Assembly (NCBI RefSeq): GCF_001286805.1
Contig: NZ_CXYV01000002.1
Span: 1,116,001-1,180,000 of the forward strand
Source: Kallipyga gabonensis
Lineage (GTDB): Bacteria; Bacillota; Clostridia; Tissierellales; Peptoniphilaceae
Length of the DNA: 64,000 nucleotides
Direction of reading: 5' to 3'
Numbering within the stretch: the first letter of the stretch is position 1; each line of letters starts with the position of its first letter. The translations under genes were made by a program, and so were the position numbers. The notes under the pieces were generated by a model that saw nothing but the letters and a program-made list of their open reading frames with translations, was not told the DNA's origin and did not search any database. Positions 43,279 through 52,776 of the stretch are shown in pieces.

Positions 43279-46097
43279 TTGTTCACCTCATTGTTGATAA
43301 TGGATTTCTCCGAATCATAGGCAATGAGATAACGCAAGCTGCCCCGGCGGAGGTTCCGCTTTCGATTCTGTCTGAGGCGAAGGTAGGTCATTTCAAAAAT
43401 AAGAAGAACGACCAGGGAAAGGGCAGAGGTGATCGCTCCATAATTCAGATAGGGGGGAGTATAGGTCATGGATAGACGGTGACTTCCTTCCGGAACCGAG
43501 ACCAAAGTTAGCCCATCCAGACCCTTCTGGGTGTTGACCATATGGTCGTCCACAAAGACCTCCCAACCTTCATCATAGGGAATGGAAAGGAGAAGGTAGG
43601 GGGTGTTTCTCTGAGCCTGAAAATGTCCTTCCAGATAGGTATCCTCCCAATAGGTCACCTTAAGTCCATTGGCATTCTGGAAATTTTTAGCCTGATCCCA
43701 AGCCATCTCGTTAAAGCGAAATAGGGAAATGTTGTTGATGGTGAAGTTACTTTTTTTCTCACCTAACTTAACTTTCAAGTCTTGGAAACGGGTGGGATCG
43801 GATTTTGCCGCCACGTTGTAAATTTGAGAAAAGTTTGATGAGGAGTTGCGTTTCGAGGGGAGAAGGTCTCCATTCAGATAAAGGGAAGAATTCTTCTTAT
43901 TCAGCGTATTAGATACAGAAAGATAATAGGAAGCCCCTTTTTCTGTTTTGAAATGATAGTTAAGGAAAGCCTCTTTTCCCTCTTCAATCTGGCGGAAGCG
44001 GGAAAGATGATCATTCATTTGGCTTTCCTTCATATTTACCCTTTCCGTCAGATCACAGGCTTCTCTTTGGAAGTAGTTAATCGACCCGGGATTTCCATCC
44101 AGATAGTTGGCTATCATATCTTGACTGTCCATGGGATTCTTCCGCCCGAAGTGAAAGTGCTGAATTCCTTCTTCGGCTAAAAGGCCCAGGGGAAGGGCCT
44201 GGTCCAACTCATAGATATCCATGTATGGCGTTGATCCTATTTTTCTCATATCCCGTAAGTCGGGACGATATGAATTTTTTCGAAAATGAGAGTAATAGGG
44301 AACCTGCCCATTGTCCTTTACCGTAGAGACCAGGTAATAGCGGAGAGCGAACAAACCATCAGTTAGCTTAGTGGGGTTTGATCCGTTGACGGCATTGGAG
44401 GTTACCGGAAAACCAAGACCGGACAGAACATCGACCGTGGTCCGGTTCAAGTCTGAATTAAAATGAGAAAGACAGGGATAGCCGAACCGCATACCGTCAT
44501 TATTGTCATGCTGGAAGTCTTTTTCAATGCGATAAAACTCTTTATTTCCGGGAGCCAGTGTCTTTGTTGATTCAGCTAAGGCTTGCTCAAAAAAGCTGAA
44601 TTGCTGGTAGCTTTCGTACTCATAGCAACCGGTGAGGAAGGCTCCATGAATGCCCATCTCAACCAGGGTGACCATAGCCAGAATTCCCGTTAATTGTCGT
44701 CGGAAGGAAAGAGACGGGGAAGATGCTCTTGCATGGACCATATAAACCAGGATAATGACCATAACCCCGGTTGCCACAAGGTGGTAGGGCGTTAAAAAGT
44801 CATTGAATCGTTCGAGGTTGGTATAAAGATAGGCCAGGAGCCCACCATAAAGGAGAAGAGCCACAAGATAACCTATGGGCCGGGTTGATTGTATCCGAAC
44901 ATAGGAACGATAACCCAGATAGACCATGAAAAAAGACATGAGCCAGGAGTATCGGTAGATGTACCAGAGGGGATGCTGCATTCCGTGCCATATTAAATTT
45001 AAGGCATCGATCCCCATGGAGAAATAGAGAACGGCCAAAACAAAGAAAGCTGCCAATTTTTCTCGGAAAGAAAGGCTTTTCTGAAAAAAGTAGAGGATGA
45101 TCAGGACATTGACCAAGCTTCCTACAAAAATATTCGGCAAACCAAAGGGAACCTGGTCATAGGAAAATGCACCGGGAATCAATTTGGCAAAAAAGTCCAA
45201 GGGCGGATAATTCCATTCAATTTTCGGCAAGACCTTTTGGGTGTAGGACCCCTTGGAAAGAACAATGGAGTAGAGTGTGGGTGCGAGAACAACGGCAGCC
45301 AAACCGGCTCCAAGGACCGAATAAAGAAGGAAGCGGACAAACTGGAAAAAGCGGTTCTTTACCCATTCTTTTTTTGAAAAACTCTTATCCCTGGGCGAAC
45401 GAATTAAGCTGAAGATGGTATAGACCCCTAAAAACAAGCAGGCCATGTAAGCCATATAGTAATTCACACAAATCATATACGCCAGTGAAAGGACATAGGG
45501 GAGAGGATTTTTCCCTTCCAATAGACGTTCTAAGAACAATACGACTAAAGGAAAAATCAGGATCGCATCCAGCCACATATGATTGAGCATAAAAGCAACG
45601 GAAAAGGAAAGCACTCCGTAAAGAGTGGAAAAGAGGATGACCTTACTATCCTGACCTTTTTCGTGGCCCATCAAAAAGATGGAGAAGTTGAGACCGGCCA
45701 GCCCGATCTTAAGACACTGGACGATCTGAATGGCGTAGGGGAGGTCCTCCCTGGAAAAGAGGAAAAAGATCAAATGAAGGGGGCTCAGCATATAGTAAGA
45801 GAAGCTACCGGCCATCCCTCCGCCCAAAGATTTTGTCCAATTGTAAAAGAAGCCTCCCGGATCAGAAAAGCTGTGTCGAAAGGCCTCATAGAAGCCAACA
45901 TATTCATGGCGGAGGTCCACAGCCATGGTGGTGTTGGGGCCGAAGGGGAAAATGCCGGACACCACAAAGCCGGGAATTAAAAGCAGGATAGGCAGAAGAA
46001 AGGAGGCAAGAAGAATCAAAGCCCGCTTGGAGAAAGCGGGCTTGGTCCGTACTTGTAAGATGGTGTCCATGCCTCGATAAACTTTTTTTTCACTCAT
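43275..46097 (-). CDS. YfhO-family membrane protein (GT-C-like, wall-polymer glycosylation)
   Basis: A 940-residue polytopic protein of the YfhO family, whose characterised relatives decorate teichoic acids with sugars on the outer face of the membrane. After one helix comes the family motif PFGPNTTMAVDLRHEYVGFY, then GGGMAGSFSYY and about ten more helices, a large extracytoplasmic domain (about 540-880), and a final helix near the C-terminus. ATG 46097 has AAAGGAAG five bases upstream; the open frame runs 56 codons further back into glnS without conservation. It starts 22 nt after glnS ends and overlaps the zinc-ribbon gene by 4 nt. The sugar and acceptor are unknown. Confidence 0.88.
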   Translation of the reverse strand: MSEKKVYRGMDTILQVRTKPAFSKRALILLASFLLPILLLIPGFVVSGIFPFGPNTTMAVDLRHEYVGFYEAFRHSFSDPGGFFYNWTKSLGGGMAGSFSYYMLSPLHLIFFLFSREDLPYAIQIVQCLKIGLAGLNFSIFLMGHEKGQDSKVILFSTLYGVLSFSVAFMLNHMWLDAILIFPLVVLFLERLLEGKNPLPYVLSLAYMICVNYYMAYMACLFLGVYTIFSLIRSPRDKSFSKKEWVKNRFFQFVRFLLYSVLGAGLAAVVLAPTLYSIVLSKGSYTQKVLPKIEWNYPPLDFFAKLIPGAFSYDQVPFGLPNIFVGSLVNVLIILYFFQKSLSFREKLAAFFVLAVLYFSMGIDALNLIWHGMQHPLWYIYRYSWLMSFFMVYLGYRSYVRIQSTRPIGYLVALLLYGGLLAYLYTNLERFNDFLTPYHLVATGVMVIILVYMVHARASSPSLSFRRQLTGILAMVTLVEMGIHGAFLTGCYEYESYQQFSFFEQALAESTKTLAPGNKEFYRIEKDFQHDNNDGMRFGYPCLSHFNSDLNRTTVDVLSGLGFPVTSNAVNGSNPTKLTDGLFALRYYLVSTVKDNGQVPYYSHFRKNSYRPDLRDMRKIGSTPYMDIYELDQALPLGLLAEEGIQHFHFGRKNPMDSQDMIANYLDGNPGSINYFQREACDLTERVNMKESQMNDHLSRFRQIEEGKEAFLNYHFKTEKGASYYLSVSNTLNKKNSSLYLNGDLLPSKRNSSSNFSQIYNVAAKSDPTRFQDLKVKLGEKKSNFTINNISLFRFNEMAWDQAKNFQNANGLKVTYWEDTYLEGHFQAQRNTPYLLLSIPYDEGWEVFVDDHMVNTQKGLDGLTLVSVPEGSHRLSMTYTPPYLNYGAITSALSLVVLLIFEMTYLRLRQNRKRNLRRGSLRYLIAYDSEKSIINNEVNK

Positions 46098-46119
46098 GGA
46101 TACTTCCTTTAATGAATCT

Positions 46120-47811
46120 TTACTTTGCTTTATACGAATCTCTGAGGGAGACGATTTCGTTGAAAATTCGATGGTCAGCCGTTGACTTAGTGTCTTCAAT
46201 AAAGAAGCCCTTCCGCATGAACTGGACCTGTTTTCGGCCTTCCTGAGCCAAATAGGGTTCCACATAACAGGGTTTCAGAACTTTGAGGGAGTCCGGGTTG
46301 ATGAGCTCCGTATAGTCTCGGTCATCCCCATCCGGATTCTCCACAGTGAAGAGTTTGTCATAGAGGTTGACCTGGCATTCGATCCCTTCTTTCACCGGAA
46401 CCCAGTGGATGGTCCCCTTGATCTTCCGGCCGTCAGCGGGATTCCCACCCTGGGAATCGGGATCGTAGTCGGCATGGACACAGGTCACTCGGCCCTTTTC
46501 ATCCGCCTCATAGGAGGTGCATTTGACCACAAAGGCGTTCATGAGCCGGACTTCATTGCCGGGGAAGAGGCGGAAGTATTTTTTGGGTGGGTCGATCATG
46601 AAATCATCCCGGTCAATCCAAACTTCTTTGCTGAAAGGAATCTGATGAGTTCCCATAGATTCATCTTTCGGATGGTTTTTTACCGTGCAGAGGACGGTCT
46701 CGTCTTTCGGAAAATTATCAATAATCAACTTGACCGGGTCAAGTACACCCATCACTCGCGGAGCATGTTGGTTGAGGTCATCCCGGACAAAGTATTCCAG
46801 ATACTGGAAGTCGACGATGGAATCGGTCTTGGATACGCCCACAGCATCGATGAAGTTCCGAATAGCCTGAGGCGTGTAACCCCTTCTCCGCATGCCAATT
46901 AGGGTGGGGAGGCGGGGATCATCCCAACCATCAACTAAACCTTCCTCAACCAGGTAGCGGAGTTTACGTTTAGACATGACGGTATAGGTCATATTGAGGC
47001 GGGCAAATTCAATCTGGCGGGGCTTGTTTTCTACCTGGGTTTCTTCAATAACCCAGTTATAGAGGGGGCGATGGGCTTCAAATTCCACCGTACAAAGGGA
47101 GTAGTTGATCCCTTCAAAAGCATCCTCCAAAGGGTGAGCAAAATCATACATGGGATAGATACACCACTTTGTTCCGGTCATATGGTGGGGTTTATGGGCA
47201 ATCCGGTAGAGGACAGGATCCCGCATATTCATATTCCCGGAAGCCATATCAATTTTGGCACGTAAAGTCTTTTCACCATCCTGAAATTCACCGGCCCGCA
47301 TCCGCTCAAAAAGGTCCAGATTTTCTTCCACAGACCGGTTTCGATAAGGAGATTCCTTGCCGGGTCGGTTAAAATCACCCCGACTTTCTCGAATTTCCTC
47401 CGCCGTTTGGTCGTCAACATAGGCTTTACCTCTGCGGATGAGATGGAGGGCGGCAGCATACATCCGATCAAAATAATCTGAAGCGTGAAAATACCGATCA
47501 CCCCAATCAAAGCCCAACCAGCGAATATCATCTTTGATTGCCCGTACATAGGCTTCGTCTTCCTTTACCGGATTGGTGTCATCCATACGAAGGTTGCAGA
47601 GGCCCCCGTACTTTTCTGCCGTTCCGAAATCGAGGCAAATGGCCTTAGCATGACCGATGTGAAGGAGGCCATTGGGTTCCGGGGGGAAACGGGTGTGAAT
47701 ATCATGTCCATAAGTCCGTCCGCCGGGCTTTTGTTCTTCATCAATAATTTGATGGATGAAATTGCTGGACGCATCATCCTGAATTGACTTGGTATCGATA
47801 TTGGGATTCAT
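46120..47811 (-). CDS. glnS: Glutaminyl-tRNA synthetase
   Basis: Charges tRNA-Gln directly with glutamine. The 563-residue class I synthetase has the HIGH-type motif PEPNGLLHIGHAKA near residue 42 and the KMSKS-type motif VMSKRKL, the Gln-specific segments FARLNMTYT and DDPRLPTLIGMRRRGYTP, and the C-terminal anticodon-binding barrels. Many Firmicutes lack GlnRS and use Glu-tRNA(Gln) amidation by GatCAB; the presence of this enzyme fits clostridial or Tissierellia groups that acquired it. It leads an operon with the yfhO-like and zinc-ribbon genes. No T-box motif is seen in its leader. Confidence 0.96.
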   Translation of the reverse strand: MNPNIDTKSIQDDASSNFIHQIIDEEQKPGGRTYGHDIHTRFPPEPNGLLHIGHAKAICLDFGTAEKYGGLCNLRMDDTNPVKEDEAYVRAIKDDIRWLGFDWGDRYFHASDYFDRMYAAALHLIRRGKAYVDDQTAEEIRESRGDFNRPGKESPYRNRSVEENLDLFERMRAGEFQDGEKTLRAKIDMASGNMNMRDPVLYRIAHKPHHMTGTKWCIYPMYDFAHPLEDAFEGINYSLCTVEFEAHRPLYNWVIEETQVENKPRQIEFARLNMTYTVMSKRKLRYLVEEGLVDGWDDPRLPTLIGMRRRGYTPQAIRNFIDAVGVSKTDSIVDFQYLEYFVRDDLNQHAPRVMGVLDPVKLIIDNFPKDETVLCTVKNHPKDESMGTHQIPFSKEVWIDRDDFMIDPPKKYFRLFPGNEVRLMNAFVVKCTSYEADEKGRVTCVHADYDPDSQGGNPADGRKIKGTIHWVPVKEGIECQVNLYDKLFTVENPDGDDRDYTELINPDSLKVLKPCYVEPYLAQEGRKQVQFMRKGFFIEDTKSTADHRIFNEIVSLRDSYKAK

Positions 47812-47847
47812 AAAAACTCCTCTCTAATGACCTGTTCGGATTGGTCT

Positions 47848-47856
47848 ATTTTACCA
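47848..47856 (-). promoter_or_regulatory. Extended -10 promoter of glnS
   Basis: Minus-strand TGGTAAAAT, 36 nt before the glnS start, identical to the boxes at pyrH, rimP and xerC. No recognisable -35. Confidence 0.6.
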
Positions 47857-47983
47857 CGTATGAAGGCATAACATGAAGTTGGTATCTCCGGTAAATGATA
47901 TCGGTCTCCTCTTATCAACCTCAAAATTGATTCGGAGGGGAGAGGAGGACGAATCGGGGTCTTTTATTTCAAAAGCTAAATTA

Positions 47984-48009
47984 TGTCACAAAATACATAT
48001 TTTGTGACA
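47984..48009. promoter_or_regulatory. Perfect 26-bp operator-like palindrome
   Basis: TGTCACAAAATA (47984-47995), a CA centre, and TATTTTGTGACA (47998-48009) form a perfect 12-bp inverted repeat. It lies about 130 bp upstream of the glnS promoter and 38 bp after the end of the transglutaminase gene. No T-run follows on either strand, which argues against a terminator and for a protein-binding site. The half-sites are oriented opposite to the Rex consensus. Confidence 0.6.
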
Positions 48010-48046
48010 ACAGAGGGGGCTTGCTGAAAGAAGCTATTGTCACCGA

Positions 48047-50425
48047 TCACCAGGTTTGTCTCGGAACTTTAAGAACCTCCCTAAAGAGCCAAGCGGTCTT
48101 GGTTAGATTCTTTTTTCGCTCAGCCGATAGTTTGACGTAGAGCCGATGAAGAGCTTGGAGGTCTTCCTTATCCGGTTCTTCTTCTCCGTAACGGAATGCT
48201 TCAAGGCCGGCTTGGGCAGCTTCGATTTCTTCCCAACGATATTCATCTTGGAGTTTTCTCAGCAGGTCCTTCACCGTATCTTTTCGTTCGACTTTTAGAC
48301 CTTCCTCTTTGGTCATCCTTTGAATTTCGGCCCATATTCTTCCCATAGTTTCCTTATTCTTTGTCTTTGCCATGGTCAGAGATAACGGTGATTGACGAGT
48401 TTCCCAACGATGTCGCTTTACCTGGATTTCAAGGAAAAATCCAAGCATGATAATGGATATGATGAGTGCCATAACCAGTAATTTCGCTTGAGAGGCGCTC
48501 AGATGCGTTTTAGGCGATTTTTCGTCCTCAGAGGTATCATTGTCCATTGACATGGAAGTTTCTTCATCTACAGAGGCTTCAGACGATGATTCTTCTGAAG
48601 ATTCCCATGACTCGGTTGATTCTTCTTCAGATACTTCTTCACTGCTATTATCCGTATGATTTAAGGATAAACCGGATAGGTTTTCCATATGTGAAGATGG
48701 TGTGGCTTCGACAGGAATCCATCCTAAACCGTCAATATGAATCTCACACCAGGCATGAGCCTGGTTGGCATTCAGGCTACGGTAAGCCATCCCGTCCTGG
48801 GCGATATCCATAAAAGGAAGAACAAAACCTTCGCAATAGCGTGCTTCATAGCCAAGATCCTTTAGGAGTAAGGTCATGGTTGTGGCAAAGTAGACGCAGT
48901 AGCCTTCTTTATTTGTTAAAAAGTTATCAATAAACAATTCGTCATCAGAAATTCTTGAGACATCCAGCTTGTATTTGTAGCGATTGGAAAAGTGATCATG
49001 AATTTGAGTCACCAGGCTGGAAAAGTCCTTTTCCTCTCCATAGACAATCTTATGGAGAGTTGGATCCAAGTCAGCAACTTTACTTTCCAGCCCTCTTTCC
49101 CCCTTTCCTTTCGTTGGTGTATAGGCAGAAAGATTCTTAGGATCAGACACTTTCTCAAGAGGGATAAAATGGTCAACAGAGACTAAACCGAATTTGTTAT
49201 AGGGGGATTCGGAAATAACCATCCCGCTATCACTATATAAGAAGCCGGTGTCAATTCGAAGCCCGGCAAATGGGTCGGAGAGATTGATAGGATGATCAGA
49301 GGCTTGAAGAAGGCGTCCTAACAGTCCCGGTTTCCCGGAAGTAAAGACAATCTTATTATCCCGATAGGTTCTCTGATAAAGAACTGTAGGTCGAATGAGC
49401 TTATCTTTAATGGCTTGATCTCGAATGGTTTTATCCGTAAACCAGAAAGCCTGAGCCTTCTCTGAAGTAACATCATCAAAGAAACTTTCATCCCAAGGGA
49501 ATACTTTCAACCGTTGTTCTTCTTTATAGGACCAGGAATGGCCATCAAAAGCATCATAGCTGGATCCGCGAAGGTAGAGCGAATCGGGTCCGGCTGCCAC
49601 ATCCATATAGGGGTCTTGATTAAGCGTCACGGGACCGCCTACGCGGAGATTTCCCTGGGGATAAAAACCTAATTCTTTCAAGGAAAATGCAGTTACCTCT
49701 CCCCCTTCCATTGGCCGACGGTCATTAAGAAATCGATGGAGTCCGGGATAAAAAAAGGTCTCTGCGGGGATGACCAGTGAAAGAAGGAAGGTCAGGCCGA
49801 CCAGGGTTAAACCGAAGGTGATCGGAGGCCTCTGGTCTCTTCCAGCCGGGTCCTGGCGAAAGGCATAGGAAGCATAGACGCAAAACAGGCCGGCAAGGAG
49901 GGCGAAGATCCACCTTGGATCAAGAGTAAGGTCTTCAATGAAGAATAGAGGACCAATCAAAAAAAGAAGATTTAATAGGGGGATGGGCAGGGCCCAAATG
50001 GTGAATACGGAAAGAAGGGCGGTAGCGAATAGAATAATCGTGGGTAGAAACGGTGGCATAGCTACCGGATGATCAAGGGAGGTGACTTGAATCCAATCAA
50101 GAACTTGTTGAAAGCTACCTTCTTTTGACATCCAGAATGATGGAGATAAGAAAGAAAGCCGAAAATCTGAGCCGGTGAAAAGTTGGACGATAAAAAAAAG
50201 AAGGGCAAGGCCGATGACCGGCAAGGAAATTTTCCAGTGATCAAAAAAGATTCCTGAAAGAAGACAGACGGATAGAATAATCAGTAGTCCGATTTGGAGG
50301 TTAAGATTCATTGAAGAAGAATACTGACCGACAAGGCGGAGACTAAAATAACTTAAACAGAAGGCAAAAATGGAGGAGGTTAACCAGGATTGGAGGATCT
50401 GTGCCCATTCTATTTTATTTTTCAT
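48047..50425 (-). CDS. Transglutaminase-like membrane protein (TgpA/YebA type)
   Basis: 792-residue membrane protein with about six helices in the first 230 residues, an extracytoplasmic region, a transglutaminase core, a Ser/Glu-rich linker, one further helix and a cytoplasmic C-terminal domain. The core shows the triad Cys in EGYCVYFAT, His in QAHAWCEI, and the acidic third position in IPVEATP, where Glu replaces Asp as in many Firmicute relatives. ATG 50425 has GGGAG 8 nt upstream; an in-frame ATG at 50446 lies in the same gene overlap. It overlaps the DUF58 gene by 11 nt. MoxR, DUF58 and transglutaminase genes commonly form one operon of unknown but probably envelope-linked function. Confidence 0.9.
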   Translation of the reverse strand: MKNKIEWAQILQSWLTSSIFAFCLSYFSLRLVGQYSSSMNLNLQIGLLIILSVCLLSGIFFDHWKISLPVIGLALLFFIVQLFTGSDFRLSFLSPSFWMSKEGSFQQVLDWIQVTSLDHPVAMPPFLPTIILFATALLSVFTIWALPIPLLNLLFLIGPLFFIEDLTLDPRWIFALLAGLFCVYASYAFRQDPAGRDQRPPITFGLTLVGLTFLLSLVIPAETFFYPGLHRFLNDRRPMEGGEVTAFSLKELGFYPQGNLRVGGPVTLNQDPYMDVAAGPDSLYLRGSSYDAFDGHSWSYKEEQRLKVFPWDESFFDDVTSEKAQAFWFTDKTIRDQAIKDKLIRPTVLYQRTYRDNKIVFTSGKPGLLGRLLQASDHPINLSDPFAGLRIDTGFLYSDSGMVISESPYNKFGLVSVDHFIPLEKVSDPKNLSAYTPTKGKGERGLESKVADLDPTLHKIVYGEEKDFSSLVTQIHDHFSNRYKYKLDVSRISDDELFIDNFLTNKEGYCVYFATTMTLLLKDLGYEARYCEGFVLPFMDIAQDGMAYRSLNANQAHAWCEIHIDGLGWIPVEATPSSHMENLSGLSLNHTDNSSEEVSEEESTESWESSEESSSEASVDEETSMSMDNDTSEDEKSPKTHLSASQAKLLVMALIISIIMLGFFLEIQVKRHRWETRQSPLSLTMAKTKNKETMGRIWAEIQRMTKEEGLKVERKDTVKDLLRKLQDEYRWEEIEAAQAGLEAFRYGEEEPDKEDLQALHRLYVKLSAERKKNLTKTAWLFREVLKVPRQTW

Positions 50426-51623
50426 GGCCAGCTCCCTTCTTTTCATCCAACCAGTAACAGGTAAAATCAGCCTTTTTTACCTGATCAACCATACTTGGAT
50501 CATTCATGGACAGGTAGGATAGGCAGATAAAATAAACCCCTGACTCATAAGCTTGGATCAGGGCACCTAAGGATTCCTGATCAAACCGTTGGATGAAGAT
50601 GACCTGCGCCTTATCACCCATCGGTTCAATCTTCCAAGTGATTCCTCTATTTTGAAAGGGAAGTTTAGCCAACCAAAGCCGGAGTTTACCTTCCTCCTCG
50701 ATTGAAGGAAATGTTTGATATTGTCCCTGAACGTCGGAAATCCGAACCACCTGTCTCCGTTCAAGCATAGTTTTTGTAAAAGTATAAATTTGATCCAGAA
50801 AAAAATTACGGTCTTTTAGGAGGTCAAGCTGGTCCCCGTGAAGGGTGGTTTTTTTTGCCAGCATGAAATGGGGAGACGGTCCTTCGACATCGGCAGTGTG
50901 AACAAGGACTCGTAAGGGTTCCTGTTCGGTATCCGAATAGCGTTTTACCATAAACTCCTGGAGCCGGGCTGTTAGTTTCCAGTGGACATGGGCCATGGAC
51001 TCCCCCTGTGTTAAGGGGTCGATGGAAAAAAGGTCATCCGTTACCGAAGTCATGTTCTTTTTCTGGATGGGATCACCGAGGTCATTGGCCAGTGCAGTGA
51101 GTCGGGACCCGGCTTCTCCCTGACTGAGACTGGGAAGGGCATAACAATGGGCCATGTGGTTAAGACGCTTTTGACCGAAAGACATCCGAATAAAACCCAA
51201 AAAGTCCTCATAAATAGGCTCCTGAGTTTCCAGGGTATAGGTTCCGGTAAAAGGCAACATGAAAGCCAGGTCAACTTTTCGGCTCTCCTTGGCTTGAAGC
51301 ATGACTTCCATGGGTTTTTCCTTTTTCCCCTGAACAATCTTCAAGTCAGGAAAGAGAAGGAAAAAAGCCATGAAGGGTGATTCGTTGGTCAGCTGGCAAA
51401 TCCAATGTCCTTCCTGCCCCCGGCTGAGAACCTGAGGTCGGATGGTCAAATTGGCTTTGAGCTTTCGATCGGACAATTTTGAGAAGATGATCGACAGGAT
51501 AGGTAAAAGAGTCCAAAAGATCATAAAAATATGGGGAAATGGCCGCAGTTGCAGGTTGGCCAGGACGAGTAGAACCAGCCAACCCAAAGCCCAGAAGATA
51601 AGGCGGGGTCGGATTGCTTTCAT
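50415..51623 (-). CDS. DUF58 domain protein (MoxR-associated)
   Basis: 402 residues with two N-terminal membrane helices (about 8-25 and 28-47) and a DUF58/von Willebrand A-like C-terminal half. The family motif appears as DPLTQGESMAHVHWKLTAR (the GDxxxxIHWKxxAR consensus) and is followed by FMVKRYSD. Proteins of this kind are thought to be clients or partners of the MoxR ATPase encoded just upstream. The start overlaps moxR by 4 nt, and the end overlaps the transglutaminase gene by 11 nt. Confidence 0.9.
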   Translation of the reverse strand: MKAIRPRLIFWALGWLVLLVLANLQLRPFPHIFMIFWTLLPILSIIFSKLSDRKLKANLTIRPQVLSRGQEGHWICQLTNESPFMAFFLLFPDLKIVQGKKEKPMEVMLQAKESRKVDLAFMLPFTGTYTLETQEPIYEDFLGFIRMSFGQKRLNHMAHCYALPSLSQGEAGSRLTALANDLGDPIQKKNMTSVTDDLFSIDPLTQGESMAHVHWKLTARLQEFMVKRYSDTEQEPLRVLVHTADVEGPSPHFMLAKKTTLHGDQLDLLKDRNFFLDQIYTFTKTMLERRQVVRISDVQGQYQTFPSIEEEGKLRLWLAKLPFQNRGITWKIEPMGDKAQVIFIQRFDQESLGALIQAYESGVYFICLSYLSMNDPSMVDQVKKADFTCYWLDEKKGAGHEK

Positions 51624-52588
51624 CGGGGAGCAACCATTTCTTTCAAAAGCCGGTCAGTAACCTTGGCCGAAGAAATCCCCTGTCCCCGAGCCTGGGCCTT
51701 CATGATCATCCGGTGATCGAGGACATCATGAGCCATCCGCTGAATATCATCCGGCTTTACATAAGTGCGTCCTTCCATAAGAGCCAAGGTAGAGGCGGCC
51801 TTTAGAAGCATGATGGAGGCACGGGGGCTTACCCCCAACTCCACCCATTCCGACTCCCGGCTTCCCCGGGTTAAGGACAAGAGGTAGCGTTTAACCTCAT
51901 CTGAGGCAGTGACATTTTCCACACTGTCACGAATTTGGCGGATTTCATTGGCATCAGCAACTACGCGAACCGTTTCCGAGAGATGCTTAAGGGCATCCTT
52001 ATCCATAATCAGCATTTCTTCTTCTTTTGAAGGATAACCGATGGATAAACGCATCATAAATCGGTCCATTTGGGCTTCCGGTAAGGGATAGGTTCCGACA
52101 TGTTCAACCGGGTTCTGTGTCGCCATGACCATAAAGGGTTGAGGCAGGATGTATGTCTTTCCTTCTACGGTCACCTGGCCTTCTTCCATCGCTTCCAAAA
52201 GGGCTGACTGGGTCCTCGGAGAGGATCGATTGATTTCATCCGCCAGGAGGATCTGTGTCATGGCTGCTCCCTCACGGAAGACAAATTCCGATGTCTTGGG
52301 GTTGTAGATATTAAATCCTGTCACATCTGAAGGCATAAGGTCAGGGGTAAATTGAATACGCTGGAAGTCCAGACCGACAGCACGAGCCAGGGCTCTGGCA
52401 ACCGTGGTTTTCCCAATCCCGGGCACATCCTCCAATAGGACATGACCGCCGGCCAAAAGACAAATAAGCATTTTACGAATAACTATCTGGTTACCCACAA
52501 CGGACTCTTTGATGGATGCCAGTACGTCTTCCGTGATCTTCTGGGTCAGGTCGGCAGCCTCTTTAACAGTGATTTTTCCTATGTTCAT
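51620..52588 (-). CDS. MoxR-family AAA+ ATPase
   Basis: 322-residue chaperone-like ATPase. It has Walker A EDVPGIGKTT, Walker B ILLADEINRSSPRTQ, sensor 1 MATQNPVEHVGTYPLPEAQMDRF, and the C-terminal lid. MoxR proteins assist folding or metal insertion for partner proteins carrying von Willebrand A-type domains; the DUF58 gene directly downstream is the natural partner. ATG 52588 has GAGGAGA upstream; the open frame extends eight codons further without support. It heads the moxR-DUF58-transglutaminase operon. Confidence 0.94.
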   Translation of the reverse strand: MNIGKITVKEAADLTQKITEDVLASIKESVVGNQIVIRKMLICLLAGGHVLLEDVPGIGKTTVARALARAVGLDFQRIQFTPDLMPSDVTGFNIYNPKTSEFVFREGAAMTQILLADEINRSSPRTQSALLEAMEEGQVTVEGKTYILPQPFMVMATQNPVEHVGTYPLPEAQMDRFMMRLSIGYPSKEEEMLIMDKDALKHLSETVRVVADANEIRQIRDSVENVTASDEVKRYLLSLTRGSRESEWVELGVSPRASIMLLKAASTLALMEGRTYVKPDDIQRMAHDVLDHRMIMKAQARGQGISSAKVTDRLLKEMVAPR

Positions 52589-52684
52589 GACCAATATCTC
52601 CTCAATAAACAAATTACTCTATCCGGTAAACAGCTAAATCCAACAAGTTTGAGCTTGTATCTATTTTGTTACATATCTTTTGTT

Positions 52685-52713
52685 ATTATACCTCATGAGA
52701 AGACGGGCTACAA
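52685..52713 (-). promoter_or_regulatory. Promoter of the moxR operon
   Basis: On the minus strand, TTGTAG (52713-52708) and TATAAT (52690-52685) with a 17-bp spacer, leaving an untranslated leader of about 90 nt before moxR. It is divergent from the xerC promoter. Confidence 0.65.
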
Positions 52714-52742
52714 ATTCCGCTTTCCCCCTCCCTCCCCCTCTG

Positions 52743-52751
52743 TGGTAAAAT
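52743..52751 (+). promoter_or_regulatory. Extended -10 promoter of xerC
   Basis: TGGTAAAAT, 25 nt before the xerC start; identical to the pyrH, rimP and glnS boxes. Confidence 0.6.
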
Positions 52752-52776
52752 GCAGGAAGAAAGAAAAGAGGACCAC

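Noticed and set aside
47984-48009. Rex or FNR/CRP-type binding site
   Set aside because: The half-sites point the other way (TCACAA first, TTGTGA second) and the spacing does not fit either consensus.
47812-48046. T-box leader for glnS
   Set aside because: No T-box core (TGGNACCGCG) is found on the minus strand, and the likely promoter leaves only about 30 nt of leader.
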